Part shown: piece by piece, positions 45,028 through 53,716 of the stretch
Layout: every line of letters begins with the position of its first letter
Numbering within the stretch: the stretch's first letter is position 1
Assembly (NCBI RefSeq): GCF_018860505.1
Contig: NZ_JAHKPU010000039.1
Coordinates: forward strand, 1-64,000
From: Pacificibacter marinus
GTDB lineage: Bacteria > Pseudomonadota > Alphaproteobacteria > Rhodobacterales > Rhodobacteraceae
Direction of reading: 5' to 3'
Length of the DNA stretch: 64,000 nucleotides
Notes under the pieces: generated by a model
The model's input: the letters and a program-made list of their open reading frames with translations, nothing else
Told to the model about the DNA's origin: nothing
Databases searched by the model: none
Position numbers and translations under genes: made by a program

Positions 45028-46088
45028 TCCGCGCTGGGCTGATAAGTCTCTTTTGTCTTTGCCCCTTTGTCGTGGCTGCACAAGATATGCTGCGGATCGC
45101 GACTTGGAATGCTGAGTTATCGCGCACAGGGCCGGGTGTTTTACTGCGTGATATTTTGTCGGGCGAGGATGCCGAAGTACTGGTTGCAGTCGATCATATT
45201 TTGAAAACAACACCTGATGTTTTGGTGCTCACTGGGATCGATACAGATTTTGAGGGGCATACGGCGCGCGCCTTGGCCGTGGCGTTGACCCAAGCTGGGG
45301 CTGCCTATCCATATGTGTTTTCCGACATTAGCAATGCGGGTCTATTCACGGGGCGTGACCTTGATAAGGATGGGCGTTTGGGGCAAGCCAAAGATGCGCA
45401 GTCTTATGGCGACTTTCACGGGCAGGGCGGCCTCGCCGTTCTGTCGCGCTTGCCGATTGCTGCCGACGACATCATAGATTTTTCAACGTTACTATGGCGT
45501 GACGTACCGGACGCGCGCTTGCCTGACAATTTCTATGATGCGGGCGATTTGGGTGTGTTGCGTTTGTCTTCCACAAATCACTGGGATGTGCCTGTCATGT
45601 GGGATGAGACTCCCATTCATCTGTTGGCATTCTACGCTACAACGCCTGCATTTGACGGAGACGAGGACCGTAACGGTTTGCGCAACGCTGATGAGGTTGC
45701 GCTTTGGCGACATTATTTGGATGGAGGACTCGATACGCCCGCTCCAGATATGCCTTTTGTCGTGATTGGTGATGCCAATTTGGACCCGCAGGATGGAGCA
45801 GGGCGCATTGAAGAGATGCAGGCGCTTTTGGCCGACCCGAGACTTCAAGACCCACAACCGCGTTCAAGATATGCCAAAAGCATCGCCAATGAGGCACATA
45901 CTGGCGATGCTGCGTTAGACACGGCAGATTGGGACGACCCAGTTCCGGGAAATCTGCGCGTTGATTATGTGTTGCCCTCCGCCGATCTCAAGGTGCTCGA
46001 CGCAGGGGGGTCATGGTCATCGGCTTCAAACCGTGACGGGGTTTTGTTTCGACACGGCCTTGTTTGGGTCGATATCGCGCGGCAATGA
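45024..46088 (+). CDS. secreted endonuclease/exonuclease/phosphatase family protein
   Basis: The 354-residue product has a signal peptide (about 1-20, FVVAAQ) and the EEP fold motifs: IATWNAEL (about 25, the Asn), VIGDANLDP near 248 with Asp and Asn, and LRVDYVLPS near 315. These fit metal-dependent nucleases or phosphatases. The GTG start overlaps the previous stop (GTGA). Its 3' end overlaps the convergent epimerase-like gene by 63 bases. Substrate unknown. Confidence 0.82.
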   Translation: MIRAGLISLFCLCPFVVAAQDMLRIATWNAELSRTGPGVLLRDILSGEDAEVLVAVDHILKTTPDVLVLTGIDTDFEGHTARALAVALTQAGAAYPYVFSDISNAGLFTGRDLDKDGRLGQAKDAQSYGDFHGQGGLAVLSRLPIAADDIIDFSTLLWRDVPDARLPDNFYDAGDLGVLRLSSTNHWDVPVMWDETPIHLLAFYATTPAFDGDEDRNGLRNADEVALWRHYLDGGLDTPAPDMPFVVIGDANLDPQDGAGRIEEMQALLADPRLQDPQPRSRYAKSIANEAHTGDAALDTADWDDPVPGNLRVDYVLPSADLKVLDAGGSWSSASNRDGVLFRHGLVWVDIARQ

Positions 46089-46934
46089 GGCACGCATAAC
46101 TGTGTTGAGATCCGTGCGTTCAAAATCGGGCAAAAGACGATCAAATTTATCTGTTCCGATCGCGTGAGGCATATCCCAAAGATAGCGCATCTCTAACAAT
46201 TCGCGTGCCAATTCCCAAAACGGAGAGGCCAGTTTTAAAGCCCACCAAGGAAACTTTGATATGCCCAAAGGGTGCCCCAAAGCCTGTTCAAGTTCGGTTT
46301 TCAAGTCTTGCAGTGTAAAGTTGTAGCCACCAAAAGCGATGTCCTCAAATTGGCCCAGCTCATTGCGTTTTTCCGCCAGCAGCACGGCAGCGCGCGCCCA
46401 GTCCGGCAAATAGCAATAGGCGCGCATTGTGGCGCTTTTACCTGGCATCGTGATCTTGCCTTTGCGAATGCCTTTCAGCACGGCTAACCGTATCACATCG
46501 TCACTGTCATCTTGCGGGGTGATAAAGTCACCCCCACGCAGCAGGATTGTTTGAACGCCTGAGGTCTCGTAACTGCGCTCTAGGTCTTCTCTTATTTTGC
46601 CTTTACGCGTGTGTGGCACGTGTGGTGTTGCCTCATTCCATGTGCCCGACCTATCGCCATAATTATAGACATTTGCAGGGATGATGACGGTGGCGCCCGT
46701 GATGGTTGCAGCCTCTATAACTTGCTGTGTGATGCGCGGAATGATGTCTGCCCAATTGTGATAGTCGGGTGGATTCAGTCCGTTGACGATGACGTCAGCG
46801 CCTGTGGCTTGTGCAGGCATATTTCCAAGTTTGCGATCATACAGGCGAACGTTCCAGCCTGCTTGGCTAAAGGCGTATTTTGCGTGGCGTCCAACTTTTC
46901 CGCTGGCACCAAGGATGAGGACTGTTTGCGTCAT
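46026..46934 (-). CDS. NAD(P)-binding epimerase/dehydrogenase family protein
   Basis: The 302-residue product has the Rossmann motif LILGASGKVGRHA (about 5-17) and resembles extended short-chain dehydrogenases, with YNYGDRSG near residue 90 instead of the usual YxxxK. A catalytic Tyr-Lys pair is not obvious, so it may act as an atypical member or sensor. It is divergent from a LysR gene with likely operator sites between, and could be that regulator's target. Its last 21 codons overlap the previous gene on the other strand. Confidence 0.75.
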   Translation of the reverse strand: MTQTVLILGASGKVGRHAKYAFSQAGWNVRLYDRKLGNMPAQATGADVIVNGLNPPDYHNWADIIPRITQQVIEAATITGATVIIPANVYNYGDRSGTWNEATPHVPHTRKGKIREDLERSYETSGVQTILLRGGDFITPQDDSDDVIRLAVLKGIRKGKITMPGKSATMRAYCYLPDWARAAVLLAEKRNELGQFEDIAFGGYNFTLQDLKTELEQALGHPLGISKFPWWALKLASPFWELARELLEMRYLWDMPHAIGTDKFDRLLPDFERTDLNTVMRASLPRDIDPNKAVSKQNPVTV

Positions 46935-46995
46935 GTGTGTCTCCGTGTTTGGGATTTAACACCACATTGCTTGTTCTTATGTGAATTGAAATTGC

Positions 46996-47028
46996 ATCGA
47001 ATCTTATATTCGATATTCATATATGAAT
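46996..47028. promoter_or_regulatory. two adjacent palindromes, possible LysR operator
   Basis: ATCGAAT-N5-ATTCGAT (46996-47014) is directly followed by the 14-base palindrome ATTCATATATGAAT (47015-47028), which overlaps the start codon of the LysR gene. The pair lies in the 92-base divergent spacer. LysR proteins often bind such sites and autoregulate; this is inference. Confidence 0.45.
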
Positions 47029-47914
47029 GGATAATCGCCTTGCCTCACTTGATTGGACGCTCATACGTGCCTTTGTTGCTGTCGCGCAGGGTGGCTCGCT
47101 GTCGGCTGCTGCGCGTGATTTGCACTGCAGTCAGCCAACAATCGGGCGACAAATCCAAAGCCTGCAAGACGCCCTTGGGGTAATTTTATTTTTGCGACGT
47201 CCGAAAGGTATGGTGCTGACCGCTGATGGCGAGCGGCTGTTGCCCTTTGCGCAGCAGATGATGGAGGCTGCGGGGCGGTTTTCTATGGCGGCCACTGGTG
47301 TTGACACGCAGAAATCTGGCACGGTGCGTCTGACGGCATCTGTGTTTGTCGCGCATTACGTTTTGCCGAGTATTCTGGCTGAGTTGCGCCAAAAAGAACC
47401 GCTTATTCAAATTGAACTTGTGCCCTCGGATGCCTCTGAAAATCTGTTGTATCGTGATGCAGATATTGCCTTACGCATGTATCGGCCAAACCAGCTTGAT
47501 ATCGTTGCGCGTCATGTGTCGGATATCGAGATCGGCATTTTCTCGGCCAAATCTTATCTTGATCGTCGTGGTCATCCTGATGACCCAAAGGATTTGTTCG
47601 CGCATGATGTGATTGGCTATGACCGCAATGATCTGATCGTTCGTGCCATGCGGCAATTTGGTTGGGATGTGTCCCCGAACGATTTTGCGCTGCGTTGCGA
47701 TGATCAATCGGCGTATTGGGAATTGGTGCGCGCGGGGTGCGGTATCGGATTTGGGCAGGCCTTGGTGGCGCAAAACGATCCTAATCTGGTGCGTCTGTTT
47801 GATAACTTACCTATTCCAACGCTGCCGCTTTGGATCGCGGCCCCCAAAGCCGTGCGCCACACACATCGGGTTGCGGCCGTTTGGGATCATTTGGCTTCAA
47901 GTTTGAGCGGATAA
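47027..47914 (+). CDS. LysR family transcriptional regulator
   Basis: The 295-residue product has the N-terminal winged helix-turn-helix (about 8-65, with GSLSAAARDLHCSQPTIGRQ in parts) and a periplasmic-binding-type effector domain (about 90-290). The HTH sits at about 24-43. The effector is unknown. Divergent neighbour: the epimerase-like gene. The start ATG overlaps a palindrome that could be its own operator. Confidence 0.9.
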   Translation: MDNRLASLDWTLIRAFVAVAQGGSLSAAARDLHCSQPTIGRQIQSLQDALGVILFLRRPKGMVLTADGERLLPFAQQMMEAAGRFSMAATGVDTQKSGTVRLTASVFVAHYVLPSILAELRQKEPLIQIELVPSDASENLLYRDADIALRMYRPNQLDIVARHVSDIEIGIFSAKSYLDRRGHPDDPKDLFAHDVIGYDRNDLIVRAMRQFGWDVSPNDFALRCDDQSAYWELVRAGCGIGFGQALVAQNDPNLVRLFDNLPIPTLPLWIAAPKAVRHTHRVAAVWDHLASSLSG

Positions 47915-47987
47915 AAAGGCCTTTCCTTGACCTTCGTCGCGTCGTCGGGTAGGCGAAACCAACGCTTAAACACAAGGAAAATGCGAT

Positions 47988-49091
47988 ATGAGCACGCCAT
48001 CTCTTCTTATTCTGCCCGGTGACGGTATTGGCCCCGAAGTGATGGCCGAAGTCGTTAAAGTCATCGACTGGTTTGGTGACAAACGTGGTCTAAAATTTGA
48101 CGTGTCTCACGATCTTGTTGGCGGTGCTGCCTATGATGCGCACGGTGCACCTATTTCCGATGCGACCATGGAAAAAGCACAAAGCGTTGATGCTGTTTTG
48201 CTCGGCGCTGTTGGCGGTCCGAAATATGACGATCTTGATTTTTCCGTCAAACCTGAGCGTGGCCTGTTGCGCCTGCGTAAAGAAATGGACCTCTTTGCAA
48301 ACCTGCGTCCTGCACAGTGTTTCGATGCTTTGGCTGACTTCTCGTCGCTGAAAAAAGACATCGTTGCCGGTCTCGATATTATGATCGTGCGTGAATTGAC
48401 CTCTGGCATCTACTTTGGTGAGCCACGTGGTATCTTCACCGAAAACAACGAGCGCGTTGGTATCAACACGCAGCGTTACACAGAAAGCGAAATCGAACGT
48501 GCCGCACGTGCTGCGTTTGAATTGGCCATGAAACGTGACAAGCGTTTGTGTTCGATGGAAAAAGCCAACGTGATGGAATCCGGTATCTTGTGGCGCGATG
48601 TCGTCAACGAGGTTGCTGCGGATTACCCAGAAGTTGAAGTGTCACATATGTATGCCGACAACGGCGCGATGCAATTGGTGCGTGCCCCTAAACAATTCGA
48701 CGTTATCGTGACCGACAACCTGTTCGGCGATATCTTGTCTGATTGCGCGGCGATGCTCACGGGCTCTCTTGGCATGTTGCCATCCGCATCCTTGGGTCTG
48801 CCGATGGCCAATGGCCGCCCGAAAGCAATGTACGAGCCTGTACACGGTTCAGCGCCAGACATCGCGGGCCAAGGCAAAGCCAACCCAATCGCATGTGTGC
48901 TCTCGTTTGCGATGGCATTGCGTTACTCGTTTGATCAAGGCGATGAAGCGACACGTTTGGAAACGGCGATTGAAACTGTTTTGGCGAATGGCGCACGCAC
49001 CGCTGACTTGCTTGGCGAAGAAGGCGTAACAGCCGTGTCCACAACTGAAATGGGCGATAAAATCATTGAGGCGCTGACAGCCAGTCTGTAA
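47988..49091 (+). CDS. leuB: 3-isopropylmalate dehydrogenase
   Basis: LeuB oxidises and decarboxylates 3-isopropylmalate using NAD and magnesium. The 367-residue product has [13 protein letters not shown] (about 5-17), the substrate-binding ESGILWRDV near residue 200, and [14 protein letters not shown] with metal Asp (about 245-258), and [16 protein letters not shown] (about 285-300). AAGGAAAA precedes the ATG. It is followed by a clear terminator. leuCD lies 4.8 kb upstream. Confidence 0.97.
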   Translation: MSTPSLLILPGDGIGPEVMAEVVKVIDWFGDKRGLKFDVSHDLVGGAAYDAHGAPISDATMEKAQSVDAVLLGAVGGPKYDDLDFSVKPERGLLRLRKEMDLFANLRPAQCFDALADFSSLKKDIVAGLDIMIVRELTSGIYFGEPRGIFTENNERVGINTQRYTESEIERAARAAFELAMKRDKRLCSMEKANVMESGILWRDVVNEVAADYPEVEVSHMYADNGAMQLVRAPKQFDVIVTDNLFGDILSDCAAMLTGSLGMLPSASLGLPMANGRPKAMYEPVHGSAPDIAGQGKANPIACVLSFAMALRYSFDQGDEATRLETAIETVLANGARTADLLGEEGVTAVSTTEMGDKIIEALTASL

Positions 49092-49110
49092 GCCAATCGA
49101 CAATATTTTA

Positions 49111-49145
49111 AGCCGAGGCATTGAAAGCGATGCCTCGGCTTTTTA
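49111..49145 (+). terminator. intrinsic terminator of leuB
   Basis: AGCCGAGGCAT (49111-49121) pairs with ATGCCTCGGCT (49130-49140) around an 8-base loop, followed by TTTTTAG. It lies 19 bases after the stop. Confidence 0.92.
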
Positions 49146-49345
49146 GTGTCTTCTAAGTACATCGCCACTATCACTTGCCACATCAATCCACAAATGCGCG
49201 CACCAATAACAACGGGCGGCGGATTTGTGGGCGTTTTCCATATCTTATATTTGGAACGCTATAGCTGCCTCGACAAGTGTTTAAACTGCGGATACCAAAC
49301 TTATGACGTCATTGGTTATCGCTAACAAAAACGGAAAGACTGCTT

Positions 49346-50290
49346 ATGAATATCTCCGGCGCATTTTATGCTTTGTTCGCTTTCGCAGTTTTCGCGACCC
49401 ATGACGCTGTGATCAAGTATCTCGGCGTATCTTATTCGCCTTTTCAAATGATCTTTTTCTCGACGTTGTTTTCCTTTCCACTTGTCACTTTTATGCTGAT
49501 TAGGGACAAGACATCAGGCCATTTGCGACCTGTGCATCCTTGGTGGACAGCGCTGAGAACTATGTGCTCAACCATCAATGTCATGTGCGCGTTTTATGCG
49601 TTTACGGTTTTGCCGTTGGCCCAAGTCTACGCCATTCTTTTTGCAACGCCGCTGTTGATCACGATGATGTCTATTCCAGTTTTGGGAGAGCGTGTTGGCC
49701 CGCACCGTTGGGCTGCTGTCGTTGTTGGTCTTATCGGCGTATTCGTTGTGCTGCGGCCCGGTTCGACAGAGTTTACACTCGGGCATGCGGCCGCTTTGAC
49801 CTGTGCCTGTCTTGGCGGGTTGGCGTCGATTATTGTGCGCAAAGTCGGACGTGAGGAACGCACCGTTGTGCTGATGCTGTATCCGATGGTTGCGAACTTT
49901 ATTATCATGGGCGCGCTGATGGTGTTTACATACAAGCCGTTGCCGATCAACGACCTTGGCGGCATTGGTGCTATCTCTGTTCTCGGATTCACGGGGGCCG
50001 TGTTTTTGATCGTCGCGTATAAGGCGTCCGAGGCTGCCATCGTCGCGCCGATGCAGTATTCTCAGATTATTTGGGCAACGATTTTCGGCTCGCTTTTCTT
50101 TGGCGAGACCATCGATTTGGGCACAATTCTTGGCGCAAGTATCATCATCATGTCTGGCCTTTATATCGTGTTCCGAGAATCACAAAGCGGGACGTCAAAA
50201 AATACGCCTGTTTTGCGCACACGCTCACGCGCCTCCTCCGCGGCCTCTTTTCGGATTTCACCATTCTTGCGTCGTAATAAATCGAAATAA
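49346..50290 (+). CDS. DMT superfamily transporter (EamA domains)
   Basis: The 314-residue inner-membrane protein has about ten hydrophobic segments in two EamA halves, with the end-of-half motif PLAQVYAILFATPLLITMMS (in parts) at about 90-110 and the second-half equivalent around APMQYSQIIWATIFGSLFFGE (in parts). The C-terminus is basic (RTRSRASSAASFR), suggesting a cytoplasmic end. The substrate is not predictable. AAAGACTGCTT upstream is a weak ribosome binding site. A TGACGTCA palindrome lies 35 bases upstream. Confidence 0.85.
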   Translation: MNISGAFYALFAFAVFATHDAVIKYLGVSYSPFQMIFFSTLFSFPLVTFMLIRDKTSGHLRPVHPWWTALRTMCSTINVMCAFYAFTVLPLAQVYAILFATPLLITMMSIPVLGERVGPHRWAAVVVGLIGVFVVLRPGSTEFTLGHAAALTCACLGGLASIIVRKVGREERTVVLMLYPMVANFIIMGALMVFTYKPLPINDLGGIGAISVLGFTGAVFLIVAYKASEAAIVAPMQYSQIIWATIFGSLFFGETIDLGTILGASIIIMSGLYIVFRESQSGTSKNTPVLRTRSRASSAASFRISPFLRRNKSK

Positions 50291-50740
50291 TAGAGCAAAC
50301 CGCAGCGCCAACATGATTTTTTTCGCATAGGATTATCCGTACACTTAGTCGTTAATGCATAATTGGGCATGGAGTTCTGTCCTTTTTTCACGATTTTAGT
50401 GATGCCTGTCAGGTCACCATGTCGCGCAAATTTGCCGTGCCGAAGCCTACCAAACTACCAGAGGCGATACGGTTGCGGACGCCTGTGTGTTTGAGGCCAG
50501 TAAGCGTCTTTGACGCAGAAAATATGGGAATCGTCCGATGCTGTGTTTGGTATATCTGCAAATGCGGCGATATTTTTACGACAGCATTTTGAGCAGCGCC
50601 CCGATATTCTCGCGTGTTTTTTTGGCACATTGAAAACTTGACCTAAAAGTCACCTAAAATCAGTATTTGTCTAAGGCTGCGCCCTTGAACCGTATGCCGT
50701 CTCGACGCAATGCTGACGTTAAGTCGGGTAAAGATGCCCC
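50291..50740. other. intergenic region upstream of the nirB leader, no gene seen
   Basis: No gene is visible; frames here have poor codon use. The region must carry the promoter of the nitrogen operon. A T-rich run (GTGTTTTTTTGGCAC, near 50620) is followed by TTGACC, but no convincing sigma-70 or sigma-54 promoter with correct spacing was found. Confidence 0.45.
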
Positions 50741-50825
50741 GCCACAATGATGTGGCAGACCTTCATATATTTGCTCTCTTTGAGAGCGCAGCAACGGCGC
50801 TGCACGTGACCTTTTCTAAAGGTCA
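50741..50825 (+). promoter_or_regulatory. nirB leader with dual hexaloop hairpins (ANTAR/NasT-type target)
   Basis: Hairpin 1 is GCCAC-AATGAT-GTGGC (50741-50756). Hairpin 2 is GCAGC-AACGGC-GCTGC (50788-50803). Both are 5-bp stems with six-base loops that have A at position 1 and G at position 4, the known recognition pattern of ANTAR-domain antiterminators such as NasR/NasT. Between them is GCTCTC-TTT-GAGAGC (50773-50787). After them is TGACCTTT-TCT-AAAGGTCA (50807-50825), which could serve as the alternative stem. No T-run follows it, so the exact mechanism is open. The nasT gene itself is not in the window. Confidence 0.7.
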
Positions 50826-50857
50826 GGGATGCGGTGCCGAGTTTATGAAACACCTCG

Positions 50858-50888
50858 TGTCCCAACGTGCAAAAGCAAAAATGGGACA
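50858..50888 (+). promoter_or_regulatory. inverted repeat just before the nirB start
   Basis: TGTCCCA (50858-50864) pairs with TGGGACA (50882-50888), seven bases before the nirB ATG at 50896. It could mask the weak ribosome binding site. Function unknown. Confidence 0.3.
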
Positions 50889-50895
50889 TGGGTAC

Positions 50896-53352
50896 ATGAC
50901 ACAAAAACTCAAACTGGTCGTGGTCGGAAACGGCATGGCACCTGGTCGGATGCTAGAACATCTTTTTGACGCGGGCGACGCCTATGACGTGACGATCTTT
51001 AATGCAGAGCCGCGTGTGAACTACGACCGCATTATGCTGTCGCCTGTTCTGTCTGGCGAGAAATCCTTTGATGACATCATAATTCATGATGACGCTTGGT
51101 ACAAAGACAACGGCATCACGCTGCATATGGGCGCCAAAGTGTCCAAGATTGATCGCGAGGCCAAAACGGTCACCTCCGAAAATGGGATCACGGAAAGCTA
51201 CGACAAATTGGTCTTGGCGACAGGATCTGATCCGTTCATCATCCCGTGCCCCGGTCATGATCTTGACGGGGTGTTGGCCTACCGTGATCTGGATGACACG
51301 AATGCCATGCGCGATGCGGCGGGCAAAGGTGGCAGTGCGGTTGTCATCGGCGGAGGCCTTTTGGGGCTGGAAGCTGCGGCAGGTCTAAACATTTTGGGTA
51401 TGGACGTGACCGTTTTGCACTTGATGCCGACCTTGATGGAGCGTCAACTTGATACAGCGGCGGGGTACCTGCTTGAGAAAGAGCTGGAAAGCCGCGGGAT
51501 CGATATTCGTTGTAAATCCAACACCAAACAGATCATCGGCGCGGATGGCAAAGTCTCTGGCGTTGAACTTGATGATGGCACGCTGATCAAATGCGATATC
51601 GTTGTGATGGCTGTCGGCATTCGCCCGAATGTTCAGCTGGCCAAAGACGCAGGCCTTGAAGTGAACCGTGGCATCGTCACAACCAACGGGATGCAAACTT
51701 CTGATCCTGATATTTTATCAGTGGGTGAATGTGTTGAAGTGGGCGGCATGGTTTACGGTCTTGTTGCGCCGCTGTACCAGATGGCGAAAGTCGCGGCCTC
51801 TCATTTGACAGGCCCATCTGATGCAGCTTTTGTGCACACAGAAACGCCAACGAAACTAAAAGTCACAGGCTGTGATCTCTACTCTGTGGGTGATTTTGCC
51901 GAAGGCGACGATCGCGAAGACATCGTGTTGCGCGATGCGAAAAGTGGCACTTACAAACGCGTTATCATCCAAGACAACAAGATCATCGGCGCAGTGCTGT
52001 ACGGCGCTGTCGATGATGGCGGTTGGTACAATGAGATGCTCAAATCCGGCGAAGATATCTCGGAAATGCGCGACACATTGATCTTTGGCCAAGCCTTCCA
52101 AGGTGGTGGTGCTGTCGATCCATTGGCGATGGTTGCGAACATGTCCGACGATGCCGAAATCTGTGGCTGTAACGGCATCACCAAGGGCACAATTGTCTCG
52201 AAAATTAACGCCATGGGTTTGACCACTTTGGCGGAAGTGCGTGCGCATACCAAGGCTTCGGCCTCTTGTGGCACATGTACGGGCCTTGTTGAAAACGTGA
52301 TGGCGCTGACGTTGGGCGACGACTTCAAATTGCCTGACGTTGAAACCATGTGTGGTTGTACAACGCATGACCACGGCACTGTGCGCCGTATGATCAAAGC
52401 GAAGGAATTGAAGACTATTCCTGCGGTGATGCAAGAGCTCGAATGGAGTACGCCAGAGGGTTGCGCCAAATGTCGCCCTGCTCTGAACTACTATCTCGTG
52501 GCTGATTGGCCGGGTGAGTATGTCGATGACCAGCAATCCCGTTTCATCAACGAACGTGTGCACGCCAACATCCAAAAAGACGGCACATATTCCGTCGTAC
52601 CGCGCATGTTTGGCGGCATCACCACACCGAACGAGCTGCGCGCGATTGCCGATGTGGCCGATAAATTCGCTATCCCAACTGTTAAGGTCACGGGCGGTCA
52701 GCGGATCGATTTGCTGGGCGTCAAGAAAGACGACTTGATCCCAGTATGGAAAGATCTCAACGACGCAGGCATGGTCTCTGGCGCGGCTTACGCCAAAGGG
52801 CTGCGGACTGTGAAGACCTGTGTGGGATCGGATTGGTGCCGTTTCGGCACCCAAGATTCCACCGGCCTTGGCATCAAGCTCGAGCGTCTGCTATGGGGCG
52901 CTTGGTCTCCTGCGAAACTGAAACTTGCCGTATCAGGTTGCCCACGCAACTGTTCCGAGAGCACTTGTAAAGACATCGGTATCGTCTGTGTCGATAGCGG
53001 CTATGAAATTCTCTACGGCGGCGCTGCAGGGTTGCACATTCAAGGCACCACCAAACTTGGCAATGTTGAGACAGAAGAAGAAGTTCTCGAATATTGTGGC
53101 GCGCTTACTCAATATTACCGTGAAACAGGGTTCTATCTTGAGCGCATTTACAAATGGGCAGATCGCCTTGGGTATGATCACGTGAAATCTGTGATCTATG
53201 ATGATGCTGAGCAACGCAAAGCCTATTATGAACGCTTTTTGTTCTCTCAAACCTTCGCACAAGTTGACCCATGGGCGGAGCGGGTTCAGGGCGCACAAGC
53301 GCATGAATTCTCTCCACTGGCCGATATTTCTTCACTGGAGGCAGCAGAATAA
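50896..53352 (+). CDS. nirB: assimilatory nitrite reductase, large subunit
   Basis: NirB reduces nitrite to ammonium with NADH in the cytoplasm. The 818-residue product begins MTQKLKLVVVGNGMAPGRM with the FAD-binding fold, followed by a second nucleotide fold (VVIGGGLLGLEAA, about 145). BFD-type [2Fe-2S] cysteines lie in CGCNG and CGTCTG (about 420-460). The C-terminal sulfite/nitrite reductase half has the siroheme/[4Fe-4S] motif SGCPRNCSEST (about 680). The ATG at 50896 is chosen because the family starts there; the frame is open upstream through the leader, but that part is the regulatory RNA. Confidence 0.96.
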   Translation: MTQKLKLVVVGNGMAPGRMLEHLFDAGDAYDVTIFNAEPRVNYDRIMLSPVLSGEKSFDDIIIHDDAWYKDNGITLHMGAKVSKIDREAKTVTSENGITESYDKLVLATGSDPFIIPCPGHDLDGVLAYRDLDDTNAMRDAAGKGGSAVVIGGGLLGLEAAAGLNILGMDVTVLHLMPTLMERQLDTAAGYLLEKELESRGIDIRCKSNTKQIIGADGKVSGVELDDGTLIKCDIVVMAVGIRPNVQLAKDAGLEVNRGIVTTNGMQTSDPDILSVGECVEVGGMVYGLVAPLYQMAKVAASHLTGPSDAAFVHTETPTKLKVTGCDLYSVGDFAEGDDREDIVLRDAKSGTYKRVIIQDNKIIGAVLYGAVDDGGWYNEMLKSGEDISEMRDTLIFGQAFQGGGAVDPLAMVANMSDDAEICGCNGITKGTIVSKINAMGLTTLAEVRAHTKASASCGTCTGLVENVMALTLGDDFKLPDVETMCGCTTHDHGTVRRMIKAKELKTIPAVMQELEWSTPEGCAKCRPALNYYLVADWPGEYVDDQQSRFINERVHANIQKDGTYSVVPRMFGGITTPNELRAIADVADKFAIPTVKVTGGQRIDLLGVKKDDLIPVWKDLNDAGMVSGAAYAKGLRTVKTCVGSDWCRFGTQDSTGLGIKLERLLWGAWSPAKLKLAVSGCPRNCSESTCKDIGIVCVDSGYEILYGGAAGLHIQGTTKLGNVETEEEVLEYCGALTQYYRETGFYLERIYKWADRLGYDHVKSVIYDDAEQRKAYYERFLFSQTFAQVDPWAERVQGAQAHEFSPLADISSLEAAE

Positions 53353-53696
53353 TGACCGTTCAAGACAATCAATGGATTACAGTTGGCATCCTCGACGATA
53401 TCCCGCGCCAAGGCGCACGTCGAGTGATCACAAACACAAAAACCATTGCGGTGTTTCGAACCTCGCAAGATGCCGTCTACGCGCTTGAGGATCGTTGCCC
53501 GTTTAAAAACGGCCCCCTCAGCGCTGGCATCGTTCATGGCACAACCGTGTCTTGCCCGCTGACAAACTGGGTCATCTCTTTGGAAACAGGAGAAGCTCAG
53601 GGTGCCGACGTTGGCAAAACGGGTGTGTTCCCAGTGAAGGTTGAGGGGGGGTGTATTTCCCTCTGCCTCGAAGAAAAACAACTGCAAACAGCTTAA
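53352..53696 (+). CDS. nirD: nitrite reductase small subunit
   Basis: NirD is the Rieske-fold partner of NirB without a cluster. The 114-residue product has DRCPFKNGPLSAG and VSCPLTNWVISLETGEA at the two ligand loops, where Rieske His residues are missing, as is normal for NirD. Its ATG overlaps the last base of the nirB stop (TAATG), giving translational coupling. Confidence 0.95.
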   Translation: MTVQDNQWITVGILDDIPRQGARRVITNTKTIAVFRTSQDAVYALEDRCPFKNGPLSAGIVHGTTVSCPLTNWVISLETGEAQGADVGKTGVFPVKVEGGCISLCLEEKQLQTA

Positions 53697-53716
53697 TCCA
53701 ACCGAAGGAAGACCAC

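Noticed and set aside
50409-50630. 73-codon minus-strand frame upstream of nirB
   Set aside because: No binding site, no similarity to any family I know, and codon use unlike neighbours.
50620-50645. Sigma-54-like TTGGCAC upstream of nirB
   Set aside because: The GC element does not fall at the required distance from GG, so it is not a -24/-12 promoter.
50710-50895. Longer nirB start at 50710
   Set aside because: It would translate through the hairpin leader; family N-termini match the ATG at 50896.
51856-52854. 332-codon minus-strand frame inside nirB
   Set aside because: Antisense to clearly conserved nirB, with composition typical of antisense frames (many His, Arg and Phe).
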